64,000 nt of DNA, taken from assembly GCA_963693305.1 (NCBI GenBank), contig OY855909.1, positions 2,640,501 to 2,704,500 of the forward strand. Direction: 5' to 3'. This document shows, piece after piece, positions 32,711-43,350 of this stretch; the first letter of the stretch is position 1, and every line of letters begins with the position of its first letter. The notes under the pieces are model-generated. The model made no database searches. It saw only the letters and a program-made list of their open reading frames with translations, and was not told the DNA's origin. Source of the stretch: Meandrina meandrites. Lineage: Eukaryota; Cnidaria; Anthozoa; Scleractinia; Meandrinidae. A program made the translations under genes and the position numbers.

Positions 32711-33318
32711 TTTAACATTCTCCTACAAAAATTTGTGGTCAGGTTAGACCAAGAAAATATCCCCATTTTCTGTGAAAGGTTATTGGAATCCCGAGAGGAT
32801 GGACATTCAGAAGCCTTTCAAGTGATTGACAAAAGACAAGTATGAAGCTACATTGTGCAGTTCCAAAAAGTATCCATAACTACTCCATGGAAGCTCAATA
32901 GAAATTCAAGCCAAAAAACCTTCCATTGTGGGGTATGGAAGTTTTGCAGAAAAACACATTAGAATTAGCTGAGGGGAATAAGGCTGGGAACAGTGATCAA
33001 TAGGAGGTAAAGGTAGAGGTGTGACCTTGTTTGTCCACTTCACATGCTTTCTTTTGCTTTTAATAAAGAGCAGACAAGCACAGGAAAAAGGCATGTGGAA
33101 AAGGTGGAAGCTGATGTAGAGGTATACTTTCTAAGTAGTTTGTAACATTATTAGAACATGGAACATAATTTTTCATGTTTGGTCAAAAACTGCAATATCA
33201 AGAGTATTTATAACATGTATTTTGTCTCTGCATGGCGTTTAATTTTTTACCATACTTCAAATTGAGAGATGATAGAAAGCAAAGTTACATTCCCGCCCTA
33301 GTAATCACCATGATGTAT

Positions 33319-33400
33319 AAGTTGTGGTTCAAATTTTTGTCTTGGTTTAAGATTTTTCAAGTGAGTCTCTTTTTTCTTTGCCCTGCACTCATACAGTGAT
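33319..33400. repeat. Foldback repeat family F, copy 2 (half)
   Basis: Only the left arm is recognisable: GTTGTGGTTCAAATTTTTGT then CTTGGTTTAAGATTTTTCAA. The matching right arm is absent; exon 6 starts nearby. Confidence 0.6.
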
Positions 33401-33506
33401 ATAATTTGATACAGGAAGTCAGTCTGCCAGCTGATACCAACGTCACTGCTTCAGTTACTATAAATCACCCACAAGAAAATACCAATACAGTTTTATATAC
33501 TATCAT

Positions 33507-33645
33507 TGTAGTATATACCGGAAGTGACGCTTTCGTCACGTGTACACCTAACCATGTGCTTGTAGTGGATCCGCCATCTTGAAATACAAAATGTTGTTGT
33601 GTTCCTGAGTTCTCGGTGTGTTTCTTCTCTCACGAAGCTATCACA
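33507..33645 (+). repeat. 5' LTR of gypsy-2
   Basis: 139 bp; contains CTTTCGTCACGTG and the segment CCGCCATCTTGAAATAC. It differs from the 3' LTR by T instead of G at the eighth base. Confidence 0.95.
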
Positions 33646-33647
33646 TT

Positions 33648-33660
33648 TGGCGACGAGGAT
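33648..33660 (+). other. Primer binding site, tRNA-Ser type
   Basis: TGGCGACGAGGAT, two bases after the 5' LTR. It complements the expected 3' end of tRNA-Ser(GCT) plus CCA (ATCCTCGTCGCCA) over 13 bases; the tRNA sequence is from general knowledge. Confidence 0.75.
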
Positions 33661-33701
33661 AAAAATCGGACATCAAACCAACCTGTCAAGAACTTTGAAT
33701 T

Positions 33702-36700
33702 ATGGCCGTCTGTTTAAGTGGACTAACTGGTCCCGCGGCGTTCGACACTGTCGGCGAGCCCGCCACTCTTTCGCAGCGTTGGCGAATTTGGAAGGATGAA
33801 TTTGAACTTTTCGTTACAGCATCAGGCATCGACGACCCGAAACAGCAACGAGCCCTTCTTTTGCACCTAGCAGGACCCGGTGTGCGAGAAATCTTTCGAA
33901 CCATCCCCGAGGAAACGAAAGGTGACGCTAAAGACTTCAAGAAAGCCATGGAATCGCTCACCGATTATTTCAAGTTGAAGAAGAATATTCCGATGGCCAG
34001 ACAAAACTTTCTGGCAGCAACGCCGACGCCAGGTGAGCGAATAAATAACTTTGTGACTAGACTAAGCAGTTTGGCCGAACACTGCGAGTACGGAGAAGAG
34101 AAAGATAACATGACGAGAGACCAAGTACTGACATACATTAAGGACAAGAACCTAAAGTCTAAACTATATCGTACCGAGAATTTAACCTTATCCAAGCTCT
34201 TAGACGTTGTAAGTCAGTATCATGACAAGGAGGCCCTCGTCCTTCAGCCCGAAGAACAAATCAATCGAGTAGAGGCGACTGACAAACAAACCAATTCCCC
34301 AATGAAATTCCAAGGGCGATGTTGGAATTGTAACAGAACAGGGCACTTAGCAAAGGACTGTCGCTGTTCACGTGACCATGTTTGCGAAACCTGCGGCAGA
34401 CGTGGGCATTTCCCTGTTTGTTGCCGATATAACCAAGAACATGCCAGCAACACAAATCGTTCATCCAGTCAGGGGAGAGCCCAACAGCAAGCCAGAAAGG
34501 GAGGAAAACGGGAGAAAGTACAGGCTGTCACCCAGCAACAGGATACAGAGAATGTAGAGGATGATGCCTTCTATGTATTTACTGCCACCACTGGTGAAGG
34601 CCTTGAGACACTTGAACTGCGTATAAACAATAAGTTAGTTAATGTTATTGTCGATTCAGGTGCCAGCTGTAATCTCATGTCTGAAGATGTATTTAAATTT
34701 ATTACCAGGGGGGAAACAACCTTAGCGGAGTGTGATAGAAGTGTATATACATATGCACACTCACAACCCCTAGAGCTAAAGGGAAGCTGTATGTTAAAAG
34801 TCACTGTACCACAAACCAATATGTCAGCAATTGCGGAATTTTACATAGTCCCAAGCCATGCCGCAACCCTGCTAGGTCGTAAAACGTCTGAGATGCTTGC
34901 AATCCTTAAGATTGGAATTAATGTAAACAACTGTAGCATAATTCTTGAAAATGCCCAACCTGTAGACAAAAAAGCTTCTCTTAGAGCTAGATTTCCAAAA
35001 GTCTTTGAGGGCCTTGGCAAACTAAAGGGTTACCAGCTGAAATTACACCAGGACGATAGTATCCCACCTGTGGCACAACCCCTGCGTCGAATTCCATTCA
35101 GCAGGAGACAGAAAGTGACAGAAAAGCTGAAGCAGTTAGAGGAACTGGATGTCATTGAAAAAGTCAATGGCCCCACCAGCTGGATCAACCCACTTGTGGC
35201 TGTGGAGAAGCCCAACGGTGATATCCGAATCTGTTTGGATATGAGGCAGGCAAATCGTGCAATCCTTAGGGAAAAGCACCCAGTTCCCACAGTGGAAGAA
35301 ACCTTACAGGAGATCTCGGAGGCAAAAGTTTTCAGTAAACTTGACCTAAACATGGCGTTCCATCAAATAGAGCTCCACCCTGACTCACGTGACGTGACCA
35401 CCTTCGCGGCCCCAGATGGCCTGTATCGATACAAGAGGCTATTCTTTGGCGTCAATATGGCAACAGAGAAGTTTCAGCAGTTGATATGGCAAATACTAAA
35501 GGATTGTCCCGGTGCCTACAACCTGCATGATGATGTGAGAGTAGTTGGGCGTGATCATAAAGAACATGATGAAAACCTTGACAGAGTAATGCGTAAATTT
35601 GAAGAGAATGGATTGACCCTCAACTATGAAAAGTGTGTCATTGGAGCCAAGAGTATGGTGTATATGGGCGAAGTGCTCACTGGAGAGGGATTGCAGGTCT
35701 CCAAGAAGAGAGTGGAAGCCATTGTTGACGCTCCGAGACCACAAAATCAATCCGAAGTGAGAAGTTTTCTGGGATCTGCCCAATTCTGTGCAAAGTTCAT
35801 CCCAGGCTTTTCAACCATATCAAGCCCCTTATGGGACCTCACATGCACGGGCAAGTCCTGGAGTTGGGGCGCCAAGGAAGAAGAAGCCTTTGAACAAATT
35901 AAGAACTTATTAACGAACGCCCCAGTCATGGCCTATTTCACCAAGGATGCAAAGACCCGCCTCGTAACAGATGCATCGCCTGTTGGTCTTGGTGCAGTCC
36001 TCGAACAACAACAAGAGGACGGTTTGTACAGGCCAGTCTACTACGCCAGCCGCAAGTTGAGTAGTGTAGAGAAAAGGTACTCCCAGTTCGAAAGAGAGGC
36101 GTTAGCAGTGCGGTGGACCTGTCAGAAATTCTACCTGTACTTGTATGGAATTGACTTTGAGCTCCGTACAGATCACAAACCATTGCTAACTGTCTTGGGT
36201 GCCAAGAGTACACCCCCATCAGCACGCATTGAAAGATGGTTATTGTACCTCCAGCAATTTCGCTATGTAGTCACGCACATTCCCGGTAAAGAGAACGTTG
36301 CGGATGCCCTAAGCCGCCTCCCAGTAGGTCCAGCTGAGGACCACGATGCGAGTGAAACCAGAGAATATGCCTGCAGCGTCGCTAGTGAAGCAATACCAGC
36401 AGCACTTACACCCCAAGAAGTCGAACGAGCATCGGAGAAGGACCCCACCTTGCAGTTGGTGCGTCAAGCTGTTACTTCAGGAGATTGGAGTCGCTTATCG
36501 GGCACTATGTACAAAGCCTTGGCAGAAGAGCTTTGGGTCCTAGGCCAGCTTGTCCTCAGAGGTAATCGTATTATCATGCCGGAGAGCCTCTGGAAGCATA
36601 CGATCGCACTCGCACACGAGGGCCATCAGGGAATGACACGCACAAAGACCCGTCTCAGGGAAAAGGTATGGTGGCCCAACATGGACAAGCAAGTTGAGCA

Positions 36701-37769
36701 GTCTATAAAAGCCTGTCATCCTTGCCAGCTAGTTGGCCCAAGAAGTAAGGCAGAACCCATCAGATCCACAATGCTACCCGAAGGCCCATGGAGTGACATA
36801 GCCGTCGACCTGTTGGAGATTCCCGGAGGAAACCACCTTCTCGTAGCAGTAGACAACTACTCACGCTGGCCTGAGGTTATCCTGTTGAGGAAGACGGATG
36901 CAGCGCATGTCACAAGAGCCATGGAGGGCATGTTCCAAACACACGGCCTACCCCTTAGTGTTCGCAGCGACAATGGCCCACCATTTTCCTCCACACAGTT
37001 CGGAGGCTTCCTCGACTACCTGGGAATAGTGCACAAAAAAGGGATCCCGTACTGGCCTCAGAGTAATGGTGAGGTTGAACGCTGTAATGAAACCCTGCTG
37101 AAGATAATAAGAATCGCCAATTTAGAAGGAAAAGACTGGAAGAAAGCATTACAAGATTTTCTCTTCCAATACCGGACCACACCTCACACAGTGACTGGAT
37201 TGTCACCAGCCGAACTACTGATGGGTCGACGACTTAACGACAAGCTTCCAAGAGTAGCTATCCCAACTGACAGGATCACTGAGGCCCACTGGCAGCAGCT
37301 CCTCCGCGAAAGAGATGCACGTGCAAAGCTCCGACAAAAAGAGTATGCGGATAGCAAGCGGTCAGCAGAATACAGTGACATCGGGGAAGGAGATCGCATC
37401 CTACTCAACAAGAGTCGCGATAACAAATTATCACCCAGCTTTGAACCACTGCCATATAAAGTTGTCGAGAAGAAGGGTAATGCTGTCCTTATACAAGATC
37501 AGGAAGGAAACACCAAGATGCGAAATGCAAGCCACATGAAAAAGTTTGTCCAGCCAGACCCTTCCACTGAAACCCATGGAAGACAGGAGAGAAATGAGAC
37601 TTCCATCACAAGACAGTCAGAAGCAGCTGTGTTAAGTCCACCGAGCCACGTCGATGAACATCTTCCTGTACCTTCTGAGTCCAGTCCAAGTGCTCCTCCT
37701 TCGCGGCCTGTTCGTGCTAGGCAGCCTCCAGCCTGGATGAAAGACTTTGTGTCCGTTTGTGCCTGTTAG
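33702..37769 (+). CDS. gag-pol: Gag-Pol polyprotein of gypsy-2
   Basis: Single 1355-aa ORF. Gag occupies about residues 1-250 with two zinc knuckles, CWNCNRTGHLAKDC and CETCGRRGHFPVCC. The protease has VDSGAS near 317. The RT catalytic motif reads LHDD near 607 instead of the usual YxDD. RNase H has TDAS near 755. Integrase has an H-H-C-C finger near 972-1010, then D (VDLLEIP), D (RSDNGPP) and E (GEVERCN) near 1034, 1088 and 1124. The start at 33702 is the first ATG after the primer site and begins a Gag-like MAVCLSGLTGP. There is no stop or frameshift. The single frame means Gag and Pol would be made in equal amounts unless processed or regulated otherwise. Confidence 0.94.
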   Translation: MAVCLSGLTGPAAFDTVGEPATLSQRWRIWKDEFELFVTASGIDDPKQQRALLLHLAGPGVREIFRTIPEETKGDAKDFKKAMESLTDYFKLKKNIPMARQNFLAATPTPGERINNFVTRLSSLAEHCEYGEEKDNMTRDQVLTYIKDKNLKSKLYRTENLTLSKLLDVVSQYHDKEALVLQPEEQINRVEATDKQTNSPMKFQGRCWNCNRTGHLAKDCRCSRDHVCETCGRRGHFPVCCRYNQEHASNTNRSSSQGRAQQQARKGGKREKVQAVTQQQDTENVEDDAFYVFTATTGEGLETLELRINNKLVNVIVDSGASCNLMSEDVFKFITRGETTLAECDRSVYTYAHSQPLELKGSCMLKVTVPQTNMSAIAEFYIVPSHAATLLGRKTSEMLAILKIGINVNNCSIILENAQPVDKKASLRARFPKVFEGLGKLKGYQLKLHQDDSIPPVAQPLRRIPFSRRQKVTEKLKQLEELDVIEKVNGPTSWINPLVAVEKPNGDIRICLDMRQANRAILREKHPVPTVEETLQEISEAKVFSKLDLNMAFHQIELHPDSRDVTTFAAPDGLYRYKRLFFGVNMATEKFQQLIWQILKDCPGAYNLHDDVRVVGRDHKEHDENLDRVMRKFEENGLTLNYEKCVIGAKSMVYMGEVLTGEGLQVSKKRVEAIVDAPRPQNQSEVRSFLGSAQFCAKFIPGFSTISSPLWDLTCTGKSWSWGAKEEEAFEQIKNLLTNAPVMAYFTKDAKTRLVTDASPVGLGAVLEQQQEDGLYRPVYYASRKLSSVEKRYSQFEREALAVRWTCQKFYLYLYGIDFELRTDHKPLLTVLGAKSTPPSARIERWLLYLQQFRYVVTHIPGKENVADALSRLPVGPAEDHDASETREYACSVASEAIPAALTPQEVERASEKDPTLQLVRQAVTSGDWSRLSGTMYKALAEELWVLGQLVLRGNRIIMPESLWKHTIALAHEGHQGMTRTKTRLREKVWWPNMDKQVEQSIKACHPCQLVGPRSKAEPIRSTMLPEGPWSDIAVDLLEIPGGNHLLVAVDNYSRWPEVILLRKTDAAHVTRAMEGMFQTHGLPLSVRSDNGPPFSSTQFGGFLDYLGIVHKKGIPYWPQSNGEVERCNETLLKIIRIANLEGKDWKKALQDFLFQYRTTPHTVTGLSPAELLMGRRLNDKLPRVAIPTDRITEAHWQQLLRERDARAKLRQKEYADSKRSAEYSDIGEGDRILLNKSRDNKLSPSFEPLPYKVVEKKGNAVLIQDQEGNTKMRNASHMKKFVQPDPSTETHGRQERNETSITRQSEAAVLSPPSHVDEHLPVPSESSPSAPPSRPVRARQPPAWMKDFVSVCAC

Positions 37770-37888
37770 AAACATTCCTCGCATATGTATTGTTGACTTT
37801 ATCTGAGATTAATTTGTTTATGGTTTAAGGACATTGAACATTGAATACTTGGACACTAACCGTTTGCATGATAGGAAGTTCAGTATTA

Positions 37889-37901
37889 AGTGGAGGGGGG
37901 A
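37889..37901 (+). other. Polypurine tract of gypsy-2
   Basis: AGTGGAGGGGGGA directly before the 3' LTR. Confidence 0.75.
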
Positions 37902-38040
37902 TGTAGTAGATACCGGAAGTGACGCTTTCGTCACGTGTACACCTAACCATGTGCTTGTAGTGGATCCGCCATCTTGAAATACAAAATGTTGTTGTGTTCC
38001 TGAGTTCTCGGTGTGTTTCTTCTCTCACGAAGCTATCACA
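37902..38040 (+). repeat. 3' LTR of gypsy-2
   Basis: 139 bp, one mismatch to the 5' LTR, followed by the target duplication ATCAT. Confidence 0.95.
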
Positions 38041-39116
38041 ATCATCAACATCATTCCAAACCCTATGGGGAAGGGGCAAAGGGCAGGTGAGGAGGATGGT
38101 AGCGTAAATAAAAGCAGCAAATTATCACCATCAGTGGAACTTCTGCTTGACCAGGATCAACCAATGGTACTGGATGACAGTTGCCAACTGTGGTGATGAT
38201 CACCGAAAGTACTATATACTAAAACAGCTAATATGATTCAACCTTCTAGGATTCTAAAACCTGTGTACAGGCAAAGCACCAACTGGGCCATATAAGGAAA
38301 AGGCCTGCATCAAAAACACTTGCACAAGCCCAGCAGGAAGTAAGATATCTTTAACCATGCAATTTCTATTTAAAAAGTGATCTTATCACCAGTGTGGGAT
38401 TAATTTTTAGTTATTGGAGTCTGTGAATAATAATAATCAAACAGAATTTAAGTGACTTAATAGATAGGTAGGTAATTATGTAGGGACAGTTCTCAATGAT
38501 ATATACACTGCAACTAATTTTTTAATTTCAACTGTTGCAGAACAAATATTACTACATATACATTATTGGGATGTTGTTTAAAATGTATTATCTTCATTAT
38601 CATTCACTTGTTGGCTGCTTAGCAGTATGTCGCAAGCAGCATGATGAGCATCCCTTCAATATCTCCCACTACATGCTGAGTGATTGGAGATTAGGAAGTA
38701 TAATTCATTGAATTCTAAAGAAAACAACCATTTTTCCTTTAGTACTTTGAAACTGTGACTGCCTACTACCAGAAAAAGATCCAAAAGGTTGACTTGGAAA
38801 TTGACCTCCTCAAAGAACGGAAAAGAGAAGGTACCTATCCTCTGCACTGTTAAGACCTCTCAAGATGAACTTTACCTTTGACAATTTTAGACTTCTATGT
38901 CTGCATTAGAAAGAGCTGTTTTAGGGGTAACAAGAAATTTCTTTATGGAAAAAACCACCAATTTATGCAAACACAAACCAAGTGACAAAAAAATTTAAGT
39001 TTAAATATAAACTGTACATGTATGTTTATTGGATCTGTGACTGTGTTCCACATTGAATATTGTTGTCATTTAACTCAAAAATGTAACTGCACTACAATAC
39101 AAAAGTATACATTGTT

Positions 39117-39236
39117 GCTCAGATTTATTCTTAGTTTAAAATTTTTCCAAGCAGTATAAGTTTCATTTTACTATGTCTTGTATTCATTGCCACAATATGA
39201 AACAAAGGAAAATAAAAAACAAAGTGGTTTGATATA
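39117..39236. repeat. Foldback repeat family F, copy 3 (degenerate)
   Basis: CTTAGTTTAAAATTTTTCCAA at left and AAAAAACAAAGTGGTTTGAT at right, with the family's loop sequence in between. Arms are diverged. Confidence 0.6.
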
Positions 39237-39613
39237 CCACCATAATAATTCAATATCCAATTTGAATACAATAGCCAAAATGAGTAATGTTCTTGCTAGG
39301 CGTATTTTACATCAATCAAAGTTAATACATTTAAATGAAACAATATTGTTTTACTAACACCTTGTACTTCTCTTTTACCATTGATTTTGCAGGGTTGAAA
39401 ATCCCATTTATTGGTGACAGCCAAGAGTGCTACTTAACAGGAGACATATAAATATAAATTTGGGTGGAGGGACACTATTTGTTGAGTGCCCTTTCTGGGA
39501 GCACCATTGTTTTTTAATTGTATTAAGGAGAGGGCTGTCATTTTTTAATACTAAAACTCTACGAAATGTCTCAAATGATTTTTATATTTAGTTTTTCTTC
39601 ATTTTGAAACTGA

Positions 39614-39696
39614 TGTCTGTCTGTCTGTCTTTTTTGGTGATGTTAGAACGATTAATTTTTTTGCCTCTTTTAAGACAAGACAAGACAAGACAAGAT
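39614..39696. repeat. Two microsatellites
   Basis: CTGT repeated about four times (39614-39630) and AGACA repeated about four times (39673-39694). Confidence 0.9.
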
Positions 39697-40054
39697 ACCC
39701 ATGTTCTCTAATAACTCAATGAAAGGCTCTTGTCAAGAACATCCAAAGTCAATATTTACAAACAATGTAACAAATAGGTGCATGGAGAACTTATCTTATT
39801 TAAGCATTTTTAAGCGATGACGTCATTTTATGACGTCATCGGTTAATGCTGTAGAGCGGAAAAGCGATGGAATTTATGGAATTTTTGGTGTTACGGTGTT
39901 ACGATTACTCCCTGAATTGAACCGAAGAGCATTGGGAACTAGGTGCATTGTTTAATTTGTGTTCTTGTTGTATTCGTCGTGCGAGTGGACGGGATCTGTT
40001 GTCTGCTGCAATCGACTGATCTTTCTAGAACCGAATAGAATTTGGAACTAACTT

Positions 40055-40670
40055 CAGGGATAAACGTCAGTAGAAAAGAATTCAAGTAAAACTCAACAGA
40101 AATCACGGCGTAGAACTCGAAGCAAAATACTCCCGGGCAGTTAGAAAGGACCGATTCTATGTATAAACCGAAAGACACAAATTATATTTGATGTGTTTTA
40201 TTAGATTTAGTAAACAGAAATCTTTACATTTTTTAAAAGAAAAAGGCTAAACATTTTCAAGACCGCGTTTGACCTTGTATCTTATGTCGTCAATATCGGA
40301 TGTCGCGCTACAAGATAACACAGCTTTTGTCAAACAGTCATTCAACACAGAAGTTGTTCAGGAATAAACATCAGTAGAAAAGAAATCAAGTTTAACTCAA
40401 CAAGAAAGCACTGCGTAGAACTTAAAGCAAAATACTCCCGGGCAGTTAGAAAGGACTAATTCTAAGTATAAGTGAAAGAGACTAATTATATTTGATGTGT
40501 TTTATAAGATTTAGTAAACAGAAATCTTTATTCTTTTTTTAAAAACAAAAGGGCTCAACAATTTCAAGACAGCGTTTGACCTTGTATCATATGTCGTCAG
40601 TATCAGATATCTCCCTGCAACATAACGCAACTTTTGTCGAACAATCATTCAACACAGAAGTTGTCAGCTA
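40055..40670. repeat. Tandem duplication of ~304 bp
   Basis: Unit one begins at 40055 and unit two at 40359, both with CAGGRATAAACRTCAGTAGAAAAG. Shared blocks include AATACTCCCGGGCAGTTAGAAAGGA and GCGTTTGACCTTGTATC. Divergence is visible throughout, so it is not recent. No coding signal. Confidence 0.9.
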
Positions 40671-42734
40671 TTTTTATTAACTTTCTTGAAATTTTCTGTC
40701 AAATTTCCTGAAAATTCTTAAAGACCCCTTGTGAAACGTCATCGCTTCTGCATGCATTGCGTGCCGTTTATTTTAAAGTGCCACTCCGACCAAAATTTGC
40801 GAACTCGATGTTTTTGCATTTTCTTAATCTATCAGTGGTTCTTACTCACCTTTCCAAACCGTTCTGCTGTCCGAGTGCGGGAAGGCCGTTTTTTTCGACT
40901 GTTTTTGTCGAGATTTTTTGGCCGCCATTACTCAAACACGTTCCCGAGGATCACGAGTATTGGTCGCGAATTCACCGGATGTGACGTCAAACAAGTAGCC
41001 CGTGAAATGCATGTTGCTCTGCAAAATTTCGCTTCGCTAATTCAACCTTTTGAGATTTCAAATGCAGTTCTGCAACAACAATGAGCTTCATTTTGCTGGG
41101 AATTTGATGTGTAGTACAACAACGTTGTGAGCAGTCAAACCTTCGAGCAGCTGTGACCAGCTGTGATCTCAAATATTGACAGAATAAATGGCTGAGATTT
41201 GCTCGCACACGCCGAGCGAACTTCCGTTGCCTGAGTAAGTTTGGTATTCCATTTTTGAACGGAGTTTCCAGAGTTTGATTTTAGAACAATTTAGGAGAAA
41301 CAGAGGCCATCTTTCTGTCCACACAAGATAAGCATTGAATTGCAGTGTCTTATGTGGTATACTTTCTAAACTCTGTTTTTGTTTTGGTGCAGGTCGATCA
41401 CCTTTGACAATGTGATATTTTATTTATCTTCTCAACCTGATGATCAATTTTTTGTCAGGCTTTACAGAGTTAACTAGGCCTAGGATACTGTGGTTGTTCA
41501 GCACATCATTTTCTCTGAATGGCTGATGAATATGATATCTGAGAGTCAGAGTGATGTAACTGAAACTATTTATAGCATACAGTAAAGTTTGAAATACATA
41601 TTTGTGCATGTGTGCTACCTTTATCTTTTATTGCCTACCTGAGATTCTGGAGCTTGGGAGCAAACAATGTTCAATTTGGCAGCCTCAGTTTACTTTAGTT
41701 TCAGTTAGGGCCACCTTTCAAACTGCATACTAATTTTAACAGCCATTTTAATGTTTTATTTTTTTTGATCATAAGCTCCCAATCTATTTTCTAGTAAAAG
41801 AGAATGTCTACATTATAAATTGGTTCTCATCTTTTATCCCATACAGTGATAAATACAACCAATCCAAAGACTAACAAGCCATATTTGTAGGTTTGATACC
41901 AAGGTTATCTCACAGTATCTAATAATAAAGTGTTAGGCTGAAAAGTAAGGTAATGTAAATAAAATTTAATGTTCACATACAATGCTTCTTTGGATATTTG
42001 TCTTTTCAAATTAAGGTTAATGCATCAGTTCTTTCAATAAGATTTTAAGGTGGCTGCTCTTGCATTGTGCAGCACCCACAAGAGCTATATTGGCTTTGAA
42101 CACCTCACCTTTATGTGGAACTGCATTATTGAACTATTGATTGCAGTCAGTGATTTACCTCAAAATACCTGCCAGAGCTCCTGAAGGTGCCAGATCTAAG
42201 TGAAAGCACTGATACATTTATAAGAAGTTAATTTTGTCTTGATCATTTCCTTTGGGCAAATTACTACCTTTTTTGCTGGACAGCTGGTAATTGGCATTGC
42301 CTCAAAAAAGAAATTGGCCCAAACTATTAGCCAATTATTGTCTATGCCATGCAAGAGTGATTTATTTAACCCATGAAACAACAGCTGCAATTTGCACTTT
42401 TAATAGTCAAAACAAGACAAAAGACATGGAGTAGTAACTATATAATATTTTTTTATTATCATCAAATTTCAGCACTGTCTGCAGTCTGTGAGTTTAAATA
42501 TTAATGATCATCACATAGCTAGCAGAATAGCACAATCAAATTCAGCATACCCAAACGTGCAACATGTGGGAAATGCGATGGCCTAATATTGCTTTTCCCA
42601 TTGGATGCCAGATCAAATTGTCTGCGCTCAAGCCCTGACCAGGGTCATTGTGCTTTTCCTTTTTTTTTATCATGCAGGTTTTAATGTACATTTACACCAG
42701 CACTGTTATAAAACAGTTGGTTCATGCTTTTAGC

Positions 42735-42887
42735 TGTGCACCATCAAGTCATGGTGCAAGCAGGAAGTTTGGAAAACACTCTAGAAGCTAGAGTTGCTCT
42801 TGGCTATCACCCTGAGCAACTCTTGCCTTTCTTTTGTGTTCTCCAAACTTTGCATGTGTACCATAACTTGCTGGTGCACATTAACGC
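42735..42887. repeat. Foldback repeat inside the TTAA element
   Basis: GTGCACCATCAAG...GAGTTGCTC is mirrored by GAGCAACTC...CTGGTGCAC. The arms also share GTTTGGA / TCCAAAC and the near-inverted blocks AAAACACTC / TTTGTGTTC. Confidence 0.85.
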
Positions 42888-43204
42888 ACAAGACAATTTT
42901 TTAAAAAATTATGGCATTGAAATCAAACAATCTCAGTTAGAAAATTGAAAGTAAAGTACATTTAAGCAAATCTTATAGAAATCATTTGTTTACTACTCAA
43001 GTTGTTGAAATTGCAGTATCACTACTTGCCAACCAATAATTATGTGCCTTTGTGCACTGAAGATTATAATGATCCAATGCTTTAAGAATGAGTAATTTGG
43101 ATATTCAAGCCAGTTTCTCTGTAGGTTGAAAAATATGTACCTTGCTTGCAAAATATACATGGAATGAAAATGCTGTGACAAAGTAAGAAACTGTACTGCA
43201 GCTG

Positions 43205-43350
43205 TAGTTATTTAAATTTATCTTTGGTTTAAAACTTGTGAAACTGCAGTTTGATTTTAAGTTTTTGTTGTCTCTTATATTCATCATCATGTGATGAAAC
43301 AAATTAAAAGGGAAACAAAAAACTGGTTTGGGAAATTTTAAACCACATCA
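43205..43350. repeat. Foldback repeat family F, copy 4
   Basis: TTTAAATTTATCTTTGGTTTA at left is mirrored by GGGAAATTTTAAACCACAT at right, with CAGTTTGATTTT / AAAAACTGG inner arms. It lies within the TTAA-flanked element. Confidence 0.75.

Larger units (their letters stand above)
33507..38040 (+). mobile_element. Intact Ty3/gypsy LTR retrotransposon (gypsy-2)
   Basis: 4534 bp with 139 bp LTRs (TGTAGT...ATCACA) differing at one base, and a 5 bp duplication ATCAT on each side (33502-33506 and 38041-38045). It is inserted in exon 6 of the Myb/SANT-like gene in the same orientation. Removing it with one ATCAT restores the exon's reading frame. Gag and Pol form one uninterrupted ORF, unlike gypsy-1. 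Confidence 0.95.
30496..39451 (+). pseudogene. Myb/SANT-like (NAIF1-like) gene interrupted by gypsy-2
   Basis: Nine exons with consistent phases: 30496-30579, 31756-31875, 32052-32165, 32252-32387, 33069-33121, 33415-33506 joined to 38041-about 38166, 38250-38339, 38743-38830 and 39393-39451. Exons 1-3 form a Myb/SANT-like DNA-binding domain (TRFTTAMSEALIQAYGNY, KKTAWACVVDCVNAV, VKRRWEDMTGTVKKKE). Exons 8-9 form a coiled coil (VDLEIDLLKERKRE). The protein would be nuclear; relatives partner with HARBI1-type nucleases. Two lesions: the exon 1 donor position reads ATAAGC where GTAAGC is expected, and a 4.5 kb retrotransposon sits in exon 6. The exon 6 end is uncertain (donor ATG/GTACTG chosen; reading on gives a stop at 38196). 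It could be a Harbinger accessory gene or a host gene. Confidence 0.65.

Noticed and set aside
34244..37426. Many minus-strand ORFs within gypsy-2
   Set aside because: Shadows of the coding strand with no domains of their own.
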